From: Asterias rubens | Taxonomy: Eukaryota; Echinodermata; Asteroidea; Forcipulatida; Asteriidae | NCBI RefSeq assembly: GCF_902459465.1 | Contig: NC_047064.1 | Span: 4,490,762-4,554,761, forward strand | Direction of reading: 5' to 3' | DNA: 64,000 nucleotides | Shown here: piece after piece, positions 11,701 to 21,100 of the stretch | Layout: every line of letters begins with the position of its first letter | Numbering within the stretch: position 1 is the first letter of the stretch | The notes under the pieces: model-generated | What the model was told of the DNA's origin: nothing | Databases searched by the model: none | The model's input: only the letters and a program-made list of their open reading frames with translations | Translations under genes and position numbers: made by a program

Positions 11701-14700
11701 AAAAAAACCCACAATGTCCACATACTTGCACGGTTTAAAGTTATTGATGGTAAAAAACCTTCCATTGAAATATTTCTTACTGAGGTGCTGTGATTTTTGA
11801 GAAACGAGGGATGTTTTCTATTTTTTTAACCAGTTTTGTAATGTTCGTTTTAAAGTTTGTGTTAAGGATTCACATAATTTGTTTGTAAGACACAAAACAC
11901 AATGTCCACAGATTGACATTAAACTTACACATTCAAAAGATAATGATAGAAAGCTTTCCCCCAAAAGATTACTTTCCGAGGTGCTGTATAGTTTTTGAGA
12001 AATTAGTAAAACAGTGTCACATATCCCAAAAAGCTTCACTATGCAGCAGAAAGTGTATAATTTAGTGAGATTTCATTGACAAGCCCGGGGTTTATTCAAA
12101 AGTACAGGACATAAATATTTTTTTGTCAAATCACCAATGGTTTATTGATGTGTTTTCTGTTGGATGTCGTGGCTACAGGTACGTTGTGGACGATGCCATG
12201 GGAGCGGGTCAGTTACCGTACATCGAAATGGAGAATCCCATCGGCAGTCCTGCGGCTCATGCGGAGGGAGGGGACGGAGAAGGTAGGCTGGTACTGACGT
12301 CATACAATGGCAGACGTTAAAACTCTAGGTGGCAGCAGACTCGGGTAAATTCGCATTGATTACGTAGTTCTCTGATGAGAACAATGGATTTACCTGGTAA
12401 GTCTGCTGCCATACAGGGCCCAATTTCACAGAGCTGCTTAAGCACTAAATTTTGCTTAAGCAAAAGAATCCTTTCTTAATAAAATCATATTACCGGCCAA
12501 GACTCCACTCAATTGTTACGCTAAGTAAACAACAGCTAAATACCAGTCACAAGCAATGTACATGTATACGACATGACATTTCGGCCGGTAACATGTATAA
12601 AATAAGCAAGCTATTTTCGTGCTTAAGCAAATTTGTTTTGCTTAAGCAGCTCTATGAAATTTTCTCCCAGGTCTCAAAAATTGGCATTATCCTGAAACAC
12701 CCGAATTTTGTTCAGGCAATCGACACCTTTTATTCGCAAAGACCAGTACTTAACTTGGCGTATCCCCGCATTATGCATACAATAAGTCTGTGAAAATTTG
12801 GTCCCATTAAGGTAATCGAAGTTGCAAGAAAAAAATTAAAAGAAAAAAACACCCATGTAGGACAAATTTGTGTGCTTTTAGATGCCTGAGCAAGCTTCCG
12901 GTCTAAGTCCATGGCGGTTCGAAGTTTCATTTTAGAAGTCAATTCAGAGTAAATAAAAATGCGTTGCGTTTATCTGTTTTTATTTGAAGGTGTATACGGT
13001 GTGGCGGGGACGGCAGAGTCACGTGTCCGGTCTGTGAAGGTTTCTGTACACTTCGACATTACATTCTCATGACGGCGTCTTAGTAAGTTTATTTCATTGA
13101 TTTCATTAAGAAAATAGAATTAACTTACCAACCAAAACGACCTATGGTATAAGTTTAAAAAAATAGTTAATGGTCTGACGTTTATTGTACTAATAATTTG
13201 ACTCTTTGTTCTTTGTAGCGTTAACAATGTATCGGACTACATCTTGGAAGGTACTGATATGCCAGATGAACTTATACGTGACGTCAGTGGCAAAGTCATC
13301 TTCGAACAGGCTCTGCCGTGGGTAAGTCTACCCTTTCTCTACATGATGGCTACGATTGCACATGTATAATGCTGTATGATTTATTGGGTTCTTAATATTT
13401 TCAAAGATTTGTGTTTTTTGTTGCGTTGTTTACATTAAATTCACACATAATAATAATAAAGACGATGACCTGTGACGTCACATGTTTACAAAAGATCGAC
13501 AGAGCCTGCACTTCCTGCAGACACACATAATTAAAATATTGTGTTCACAGTCTAATGGAAGAAACAATAAAATGTTATATTTTATGGAGATTGTACTGTC
13601 TAATTCTTATCAACTTTTGTTATGATGAAAGCGGACACATCTCAAATCTGGTCCAGCTTTTACTTTCACAACTCTTTGATTTCTGTAGAAATTATGACAC
13701 AAAATGTCAACTTTCTAATAGGACCAGTGCAGTATTGTGCCTGCTAGAATATCCAAATAATGTACAATGTCACACTTATTGTGAACAAAGTTCTAACGGT
13801 CTATTACTGTAAATAATATGTACTTGTCTTTGAAACTGCATCATGAAATGAATGTTGTATTGAAGTGAATCGAATCACAAGAGTGTACACATATACACTA
13901 AAACAACTCTTCGATCAGAAATGACATGGTGTTCGAGTCCCGTTGAGTCTGAACTATTTACGAGTCAGGTTGACCCGGAAAATGTGATTTTGCGGTTAGA
14001 TTTTATGTAAGTTTGAACCATGTTTGTAATTTCGAAACAGTTTTTGTGACGCATCAAGAAATCGTACCAGACATTACTACAACCCAACTCGCAAATGGCT
14101 CATTATATTGTTAATAGACTATTCCAGTGTAGGAAATAGTAGACTACATGAGCAGAAACAAATGACTCGCTTAAAAAATGCAAGAGATATTTTACAAACT
14201 GTTATTTATTTTGCTTTCAAACAGGTGTGGCCGATATCCCAGTTCCCAGTGCAAGAGATCAACACTAATTCAATCCGTATTGTGGATAGCCACCGTACTG
14301 CATGGCCACAAGCTCGGACCTTGAAACAGGTGAGATCGTGTTTTATTTTAATCATACAATTTATATCCAAAGAAGGAGAAACTATGACAGCCGTTCGACA
14401 TTTCTCTTTTTTTGGGGGGGGGGATGAATTTGCGGAACTTTCTCTGTGTATTTAAAAAAAATATTATCTTAACAGAGAACCTTATGTAATTGCACCCTAT
14501 GATTAACTTATAACTATCAATAGTCACTCACTTTATTTCACTTTACTTTACAAACAACATTCCTGAAATTTCCCTGACCCCTTGGGCACCGAGCAGTAAA
14601 CGATCACCAACAAGTTGAACACATTATCATAAAAAAAACTTGCTTGTCCCCATTTCTTTGTACAACCGTATAGAAGCATAGTCATAATTATTCTATAGAC

Positions 14701-15180
14701 GATGTGACCTATGTTTACATTCAAACCGCCCTCTGTTGGCAAAACACTGTATACGTCATGTTTCGCCTGGCAAAAAGACGCGTTGTCATGGTAAGATTGC
14801 ATACACTTTCTAGCTGGCTGCCAAAACACAAAGGTTTTGCCCGGCGGTATGCGCGCGAATCGTGTTATGGTTTTTGAGTGACGTCAGAGGTCACATCGTC
14901 TATATACATGTAGATACAATATCAATATTGTTATGTAACATTTGCCATTCAGTTAAAACATTAACAAAAGAAGCATGATTACGATTCATTGTTTAAAACT
15001 ATTTTTAAATTGTTTTTTTTTTTTTGTGTACAGCGTCAGACTCTTCGTTCAGTCCCAGTGACTGAGGCTCACTATACGTGGAAAGACGTGAGTACACGCT
15101 TCTGGGTGTACGGCTTTGAACACGAGGTCCATGCACCAGATTACCCACACCAATGCTGCTGGGGATGCAGTGTGCTGTAG
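2769..15180 (+). CDS. SSUH2: SSUH2 homologue, 12 coding exons, about 524 aa
   Basis: Exons read from splice sites: 2769-2778 (tentative first coding exon), 5074-5469, 6912-7079, 7434-7503, 8697-8826, 10268-10453, 11586-11648, 12179-12282, 12990-13082, 13219-13321, 14225-14329, 15034-15180 (TAG). All phases join and the total is 525 codons with the stop. Residues 4-135 are a low-complexity region of PQQGY/PQQGF repeats. Residues 135-214 are acidic/proline-rich with a PPVY motif. From about 215 the protein matches the SSUH2 (ssu-2 homologue) family: VDKKCCYGS, then ETFTESR, then a DnaJ-type cysteine-rich zinc-binding centre (about 321-400) with CARCSGRG, CGRCHGSG, CGSCGGRG and CIRCGGDG, then CPVC. 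It ends in the family C-terminal domain (PVTEAHYTWKD, CCWGCSVL). Human SSUH2 is linked to tooth development, but its biochemical role is unclear. The N-terminal repeat extension seems longer than in vertebrates. The first exon (ATG CAT CAA C, then a perfect gtaagt) is an inference from phase. The rest is secure. Confidence 0.9.
2925..3320 (+). repeat. Family A element
   Basis: Full-length copy in SSUH2 intron 1, from ttttaaagacactggacact to gtccactgcctttaaag. Confidence 0.88.
3380..3775 (+). repeat. Family A element
   Basis: Second full copy only about 60 bp after the previous one, same orientation. A short local inverted duplication (ccattgatcaatgg) lies near its right end at 3721-3752. Confidence 0.85.
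3951..4274 (+). repeat. Recent tandem duplication, unit about 160 bp
   Basis: Copies at 3951-4116 and 4117-4274 are almost identical, differing by a 3-bp indel and about one substitution near cttgaccctt/cttgatgactctt. The unit contains a short palindrome around gtgtccgatggataccggacac. Confidence 0.9.
4523..4667 (+). repeat. Family E foldback element
   Basis: About 145-bp inverted repeat with ends gggagactttctggga and ttggaaagtctccta and inner arms ggcagcagacttaccgggta / acccggtatgtctgctgcc. An inverted-orientation copy is at 18200-18343. Confidence 0.85.
4704..4859 (+). CDS. Short open frame ending next to AATAAA, unknown
   Basis: ATG at 4704 encodes 51 residues (MHTPEIVVRSHEVHFVKFDN, then FSQGDLLNCSRVKGTFISVTG, near the end VSKLKF), and TGA is followed directly by AATAAA. 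The upstream extension of the frame is only repeat E1. The pattern (VHFVKFDN, then KGTFISVTGTVSKL) faintly recalls an OB-fold strand pattern, which would suit a transposon remnant. I cannot support a function. Confidence 0.2.
   Translation: MHTPEIVVRSHEVHFVKFDNMQQFSQGDLLNCSRVKGTFISVTGTVSKLKF
5681..6020 (-). repeat. Family B element, copy 2
   Basis: In SSUH2 intron 2, ending gaaagtgtccaatggcttta. It shows the normal right end without the inverted duplication seen in copy 1. Confidence 0.8.
6240..6596 (+). mobile_element. Probable Penelope-like retroelement terminal fragment
   Basis: The stretch with gtagagttgttctttgggaa, then actgccgcggagt and caacgtttcgactagcttgc, matches a terminal motif that I associate with Penelope-like elements in marine invertebrates. 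It breaks off just after gctctttgac. No reading frame is kept. Confidence 0.45.
6597..6883 (+). repeat. Direct repeat R, copy 1 (with about 122-bp insertion)
   Basis: It begins tgtgcgtcaccagatgcgat and ends caagcttaactcttt. Relative to copy 2 (7667-7834) it has an extra about 122 bp at roughly 6652-6775, ending in an A-rich tail with aataaataaaccaataaa, like a retrotransposon 3' end. Confidence 0.8.
7310..7388 (-). repeat. Family A terminal fragment
   Basis: Only the end remains (ttatgcatttgttgggac to gtgtccggtgccttta), directly upstream of SSUH2 exon 7434-7503. Confidence 0.65.
7667..7834 (+). repeat. Direct repeat R, copy 2
   Basis: Nearly identical to copy 1 apart from the missing insertion and a small indel near ctacattgtatacac. 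The two copies flank SSUH2 exons 6912-7079 and 7434-7503. Confidence 0.85.
8513..8620. repeat. Family C foldback (GGGTGGAYTTCACAAAGAG type)
   Basis: Inverted repeat starting ggggtggacttcacaaagag and ending ctctttgtaaaatccactcc, rich in gactcgtcctaact/gactagtccta. The same family is at 33135-33283, with a relative at 10947-11097. Confidence 0.85.
9085..9280 (-). mobile_element. SINE fragment (family S)
   Basis: Shares the body (gcatcagggatatagaatg, then tttacccctacaccaatgtg) with the SINE at 33528-33740. The tRNA-like head is missing. Confidence 0.5.
9285..9960 (+). repeat. Dispersed repeat with 176-bp tandem period
   Basis: Two diverged copies of a unit starting tttaatatgttatcgtgacc lie at 9591 and 9767 (period 176). 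The part before them (gggtcattccatgtcagacc) looks like the head of the same repeat. It fills SSUH2 intron 5. Confidence 0.7.
10493..10868 (+). repeat. Family B element, copy 3
   Basis: From ttaaagccaatggacacttt to gaaagtgtccaatggcgtta, starting 39 bp after SSUH2 exon 10268-10453. Confidence 0.82.
10947..11097. repeat. Family C-related foldback
   Basis: It contains inverted copies of actcgtcctaa and ttaggacgagt starting at gcccatttcacgaaacgc. More diverged than the copies at 8513 and 33135. Confidence 0.6.
12327..12414 (+). repeat. Family E foldback, core only
   Basis: Core arms ggtggcagcagactcgggta and acctggtaagtctgctgcc without the outer ends, in SSUH2 intron 8. Confidence 0.7.
12415..12668. 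repeat. Family D foldback (CTTAAGC type), copy 1
   Basis: It starts agggcccaatttcacagagc and ends gcttaagcagctctatgaaa, with subterminal cttaagca repeats. The interior gccaagactccactcaattg is shared with 15191-15680. It gives the empty-site sequence for the nested insertion there. Confidence 0.85.
12715..12895 (+). repeat. Diverged family A fragment
   Basis: Recognisable pieces: cttggcgtatccccgcatta, then gtctgtgaaaatttggtc and gtgtgcttttagatgcctga. The right half is missing. Confidence 0.6.
14692..14906. repeat. MITE-like element with 18-bp inverted termini
   Basis: The ends tatagacgatgtgacct and aggtcacatcgtctata are inverted copies. The interior contains no open frame of note. Lies in SSUH2 intron 11, between exons 14225-14329 and 15034-15180. 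Confidence 0.75.
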
Positions 15181-15190
15181 AACAACCTAC

Positions 15191-15680
15191 CAGGGCCCAA
15201 TTTCATAGAGCTGTTTAAGACCCATAAGACACTTTTCGGTAAACAGTATGTTCCAAAGGCCCACACTTCGTGTATCACATCTTATAATATTTTAAGTGAA
15301 AATTTAGGCTCAATCGGTCATCGGAGTCGGGAGAAAATAACGGGAAAACCCACCCTTGTTTACGCACGTTTCGCTGTGTCATGACATGTGTTTAAACCCT
15401 GTAGCTAATTTGTACATCTTTGATTTGTGTTTTGTTCCGAAAGTGTCCAATGGCTTTAAGCACACTTTTGCTTCAATCACAAAATCCTTGCTAAGTAAAA
15501 TCATACTACTAGCCAAGACTCCACTCAATTGCTATGCCAAGTAAACAGTAGCTAAATACCAGTCACGAGCAATGTATAATACATGACATTTTGGCCAGTA
15601 ACATGTGTTAATTAATAAGCAAGCTATTTTTGCGCTTAAGCAAATTTGTTGCTTTTCAGCAGCTCTATGGAAATGGCCAC
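15191..15680. repeat. Family D foldback, copy 2, interrupted by family B
   Basis: The left piece gggcccaatttcatagagct and the right piece (from cacacttttgcttcaatcac to ttcagcagctctatgg) together match the uninterrupted copy at 12415-12668. The interruption is the family B copy at 15214-15460. Confidence 0.85.
15214..15460 (+). repeat. Family B element, copy 4, nested in family D
   Basis: From tttaagacccataagacact to gaaagtgtccaatggcttta, internally deleted. tttaag is present on both sides where copy 1 of family D has a single cttaag. Confidence 0.82.
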
Positions 15681-17262
15681 AGGGCCCCAATTGTATGGCT
15701 CTGCTTACCGTAAGCAAACAATCTGCACTAACAGAAACTGGGAGTTAACGCGCTTACGTCTCAAGCGTATTTCACGGGTTAGCAGTGAAAGGTGACCGTA
15801 AGCGCAAAATTCGGAGGTAAGCAGAGCCATGGAATCTGCCCAGTTCGTTCGTGTTGTCGCCAAAGATAGACCATGTTCACACCAAAGACTCATTTAACGA
15901 ATGATATTTAAGTGACACTTATCAACACTTAAAATTATTATTAATATTTGTATTGTTATGTTAAAGTAACAGTACAGAATTCGATTTTTGCCAACAAAAC
16001 AGTTGCTGGTAGTGTAAACACTTAATGTAATCCACCATATACATAAACTGACAAACCTGTATAAGTTTGAGATCGATGGACCATCTGGGTCAAAAGAAAA
16101 TAGTGAAAAATCGACTACACATTTTGCATGTCATAGATTAAAAAAGAAGAATAAAACGCTCACTGAGCAATAAACTCCAAAAACGGGAAATTAGTTTTAT
16201 TTGTTTCTCAACAATTATGACATTTCAGAGAAATATTTCAAAGCATGTTTTCTACCATAATAGCCATTATACCTTGTACGTTTTATGTAAATCTGTTATT
16301 TTTTTCTTTTAACAGCTGTAATGTTCATTTAAGGTCAACCGTCAAGTATTGACATGAGAAGAAGCAAAAAGAAAGACATGAACAAAAGTAGAAACGTGGA
16401 GAGAATTTTCGATAATGTAAATATAACAACTGTGTGCTATCAATAAATCACTGTTTCTCACCAAATGCAATGATGCTACCAAATGGGGTCGTTCAAACCA
16501 AGCAGTAATCAGCTAGTTGTTTTTATATTATTAATCTATTTTTTTAAAGTGATTTTTACGATAAATTTGGCTGTTTTAATTATATACTCAGTGCGAATTG
16601 ATATATGTACATTTATATGTGTGTATTATTTGAAAATAACATTTCTATAGTAATTTTATAACTTTATCATTACTAATAAGTCACACTTAAGTTAAAGGCA
16701 AGAGAATAATAATTGTTGCAATTATTATTGCAAATAATAATAAGTCACTGTGTATACTTTATTTATTTGTGATCTGTTTAACTCTCAGAGTTTCATCATC
16801 TCAGTAGATAGTCCTTAAAAAGATAATGTGTGAATCCCAAATTTGGTAGAATATCACGAATTTGGTTTGTAAAAACTGTAAAGTGATACTAAATAAAATG
16901 AATTGCTTAGAAAAAACAGGTATAGTGTTAGTTTTGTATTTGTTGGTTATTGCTATGTCACTTACCCTGCTTTAATTGCGTAATAAATTTAGGCCCATGG
17001 ATCATGATTTTTCAGCACTCCGTACAACAGTTCGTCTGAATGAACAAGATGACCGAAATGTGTATCTCCGGTTGGCCTTTTCGTAATCACTGTTTCGAGT
17101 TCCTTTCTGTCCACCTTGTTCGTGTGTCCCAAGATAATCAAAATCGCTGACGGAGCTGAAACCTATACATGTATACCGAGGTCGTAGTTTCGAAAATGCT
17201 CTTTGGTTGATGTTATGCGTCATACCCATGGTTCCGAATATCGAGCTGTCGTAAAGCGCCCT

Positions 17263-18174
17263 CTAGACGAGCGGCATTGCCAGGCTGTAATCTCCCTCCC
17301 CAGTCGTATTGATCGCATGTTTTATACCGGGACGTTCGAATGTATCATACCCTGCAGTCTGTCTTTTCAGGTCAGTGTTGCTGTTGATAATGCCACCTGT
17401 GGCCCCTTGTTGCGCGTCCCCGATCTTGAGAGCGGTCTGAAGACGGTGTCGCTCGACGGTGTCGTATGCATTATTTCCCCCGTCATTGTGAGCTGCTGCC
17501 TGGATGACCATGTGGTCGTAATTGCTGTTGGTGGTGGCGTTAGCTGCAGTCTTAGCTAGATTAATCGCGTTTCGACCGAGCAAATTATACGCATCACCAT
17601 CATCCACCAGCTTGGTATCTGCAGACAATGTTGCCGATGAAGCCCCAAGCGATTGATACTGGCCACTGTCCGCAGTAGGGTGGTCTAACCGTTCCTGATC
17701 AAGCTCACCGGGTGCTGTATCCGCGGAGAGCCCCCGAAGTTTAAAATAATAAGCATCTTCGGGATCTTGGTCTTGAGAATCTGCGAAGCTTGTCCTCGGG
17801 GCGCTAGGTGTCTCAGAGAACACGACTGGCGGGGAATCCACGTCAACATACCCACCACTCTTTGGATTCGGTGACCGGGCATCTTGATGTCTCCCTTGTC
17901 GTTTACCAAGCACAGATGAGTTGAGGGCGGACGCACCATTGGCCCCCTCGCCCGGATGGAGTGTGACTGTATCAGGCTCGACGTAGTCGTCATCTGTCGA
18001 GGAGGTTTTTGCGGGCTTGTTGCTCACAGGTATCGGGGTGTACACCGGCGGATCGTCGTTGTCATCACTGCCCGTTGATCTGACTTTCTGCAAGGCTGTG
18101 TAGGAGGTTGTCGGATGGTCTGGCATGTACGGCGCGTATTCTCTTGGCGGAATTTCGGCATAGCCTTCCTCCTC
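17263..18174 (-). other. Small paralogue last exon: 303-residue tyrosine-motif tail
   Basis: Phase 0 exon after acceptor caatattag, beginning EEEGYAEIPPREYAPY. It aligns by eye with the lectin-receptor tail: DDPPVYTPIP, DDDYVEP, GGYVDVD, DAYYFKLRG, GQYQSLG, NAYDTVER and GEGDYSLAMPLV match DDDPLVYTPIP, DRYVGL, DDYVDFD, DDYYFKLKN, HTYKSLD, NTYNTVDR and DDGDYSLTVPV. It stops at the point where the larger paralogue continues for about 46 more residues into its ITAM. Confidence 0.85.
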
Positions 18175-21100
18175 CTAATATTGGAGAGAGAAAATGAATA
18201 GGAGACTTTCCAACGCGAGGTGGCAGCAGACATACCGGGTAAATTTCCATTGTTTACGTAGTTCTGAACATGCGCATAATTCTGAGAACAATGGATTTAC
18301 CCGGTAAGTCTGCTGCCCTCTATCGTCCCAGAAAGTCTCCCATTGGAAACTTGTATGAATACAACATTAATGATACCGATTTAAGAGGGGAAAATGCTTC
18401 CAAGTTTTAAGGCAGGTGTACTTTTGGTAATTTCTAAAGACCAGTATCCTCACTTGGTGTATCCCAACCGGCCTATATGCATGAAATGAGAAACCTGGGA
18501 AAATTTGGGCTAATCTGATTAACGAAAAGGATATAAAAAAAAAAAAAAAAAGAAAAAAAAAAGCGCTTCTTGCATATGACTTTGTGCTTCAGATGCCTGA
18601 TCTCATGTTCAAATTTTGGGTAAAAACTTAAAAGGGAATTTTGTTTACAATGTATTATAACATCAACAGCTCTACAGTTCTCTTTACATAACGTACGTTT
18701 TTAGAGATACTAATTGGTGGAGTAATTTCTAAAAGTTCACCCTGCCTATGGCGTTGTTGTTGATAGGAATTATTTTTATATCAACCAAAACTAAAGATTT
18801 CCAATTATAAAATAGACACACAAGTACTGTGTGAAGTGACAATTTAAACACCGTGTTAATAGTGTGTGTTTTAGTTTTCTTTTTTTACGGTCCACCAGGA
18901 TTATTGTTTGACATTGATGATGGTCGTCATTTGACGTCATTTACCTTCTGGACATTGGCGAGTGACGTAAGATGTAAGACGTCACCACCAGCTAGTCTCC
19001 CGTCAAGGTCGTATGTGGGATTCACTGCAAGTAAAATCAGAAAAAAAACAGTACCTTAATAAAGATCGATGGTTTCCAGAAGCCTTTGCATAAATGTAAT
19101 ACTTTAGGTGTTTTCCAACAAAGACAAACAGATATTTATGTTTGACAGAGCAGGCTTAAGGGTTAAGGTTGGTTTTTGTAAATGTAAAGCCGTTTACTAT
19201 GCCAAAAAAGACCTTTATCATGGTGCAGCCATCTTGAATTTCTTCCATTGATATCAATGTTACCAAACCGAGGCTGGAAGAACAAAATAGTCTGGCTCCT
19301 AATTGCAAAATGATTTTTAACATTCATTTTAATTGTCAAGCTTGAAAAAGATAACAGGAGAACAACACTACTATTGCATATAATCTTTAGTACGGTAGTG
19401 TTTCAAATAGTTGTTTAGTTACAATCAGAAAACACGCTCAATATAAAACTCATAGCACAGTATAATAAAGAGGAAAAAAAATCTAAATAAAGACCAGGTG
19501 TACCGCCCTTTAAAGACAGTGGTCACTATTGGTTATTACTCAAAAATAATTGTTACAGCTAAGGTCTCGAATTCAAGGCATCTAAAAGCACACAACTTCA
19601 CGTGACAGGGAGTTTTTTTTCTATCATTATTATCTCGCAACTTCGACGACCAATTGAGCTCAAAATTTCACAGGTTTGTTATTTTGAGCACAACGTTGAG
19701 ATACCAAGTGTGAAGACTGGTCTTTGGCAATTGCCAAAAGTGTGCGGTGTCTTTAAAAAAGACAAATAATATTAAACTGTACACTTTCTACAAGAAACCT
19801 ATGACACACTGCGCATTATATTCACCTCTTCCTGCTGATGCAGAACTATCTGGGTTCAAAGTTGACGTCTGGGAACGGTTGAACTTTCTAAAAAAAAAAT
19901 GGTTAAAAACGAGAAAATGCCACAAAGTTTTTATCAGAACGAAAACATGAAAATGAATCAAACCTCTTACTGGCAAAGGAACTTTTGAGGAAAAACAACA
20001 CCACAACTTTATGCTCAACTCAAAAAGTTCAAACCACCACCATTCATCATTTGAAATGTTTCTAAGAACATTAATTACCTTATTGCTTATTTTGATTGCC
20101 GCAATAGTAATACGCCCGATATAAAATGCGTTGTTTTCACAATGGTATTTGCTAAAACGTGAAAATGAGAGTTAATTCTTCAAAAGACGATAATGAAAAA
20201 AAAAATGCTTTTGTTTTCACGGAAAGAGAAGTCAATTTGAATTTAGCTTCTCAGTGACAGTGAGTAGAAGCTTATGCATCAACTCAAAACCTAATTGTGA
20301 AAATAAAACATTACAAAAGCACAAAATCAAATACAAAACAAGATCAACGGGTTCACTTGATGCCCAATTTGGTTAAAGTTCTGTTTTACAATAGTAACCC
20401 ACTGTTATAAATGATTTCATATGACATAATTTATCTAGAGTAAGCCTCCCCCTTAATTATATCAACAAGCTTCAACAATAAATCGCTTATTTTAGAGATA
20501 TCATACATTTTAAAGAGTATTTTTACCCCCCCCCCAAAAAAAAAATAAATAAATAAAAAAAAATACATTGACACCAAACTCACCTGCGAGACTTCGTACA
20601 AAATCGTTTCCCGCCTTTTTTCCAGCACACGAAAATAACGAGCGCCACCAAGAGGACGTTGAGGGTAAGTGATACCCCGATTGCAACAGGTATATTACCA
20701 CGTCCATAAGAAGGTGTAGGGATGTCTATTTTCACAGTGTTAGTCACCAGGCGGGTGCTTGGGGGCGATCCCCCGGTTGAACTTGTGACGGCCGAGTCTG
20801 GCTGAGTAGGTGACGTTGCTTTTCCCATCGCAGTGATTGGGTCTGTTAGTTTCAACGTGGTGACGTAACCAGTGGTTTTCTGAAGGGTAGGCTTTACTCG
20901 AAACATTTTTGACACCGCTGTGGTGGTTTCAGTCGTATCGGGGATGTTCACAGTTGTAGATGAATTGTCCTCTGACTCACAAATCGAATTGGAAATTGTG
21001 TACGTCATCTGTTTATCTTTGTAAGTGCAACTAAATGCTGATCCAGAGAAGGCTAGAAGTACAAACAGATACAAACAAAATAGTATATAAAATATTTAGT

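Larger units (their letters stand above)
15181..17262. other. Convergent intergenic region and 3' UTRs
   Basis: The SSUH2 stop (15180) and the small-receptor stop (17263) face each other across about 2.1 kb. AATAAA for the plus strand occurs at 16442 and 16892, and for the minus strand at about 16758-16767. Any could be a poly(A) signal. The rest is a nested family D/B repeat (15191-15680), a short foldback at 15682-15842 (ctctgcttaccgtaagc / cggaggtaagcagag), and AT-rich sequence. Confidence 0.5.
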
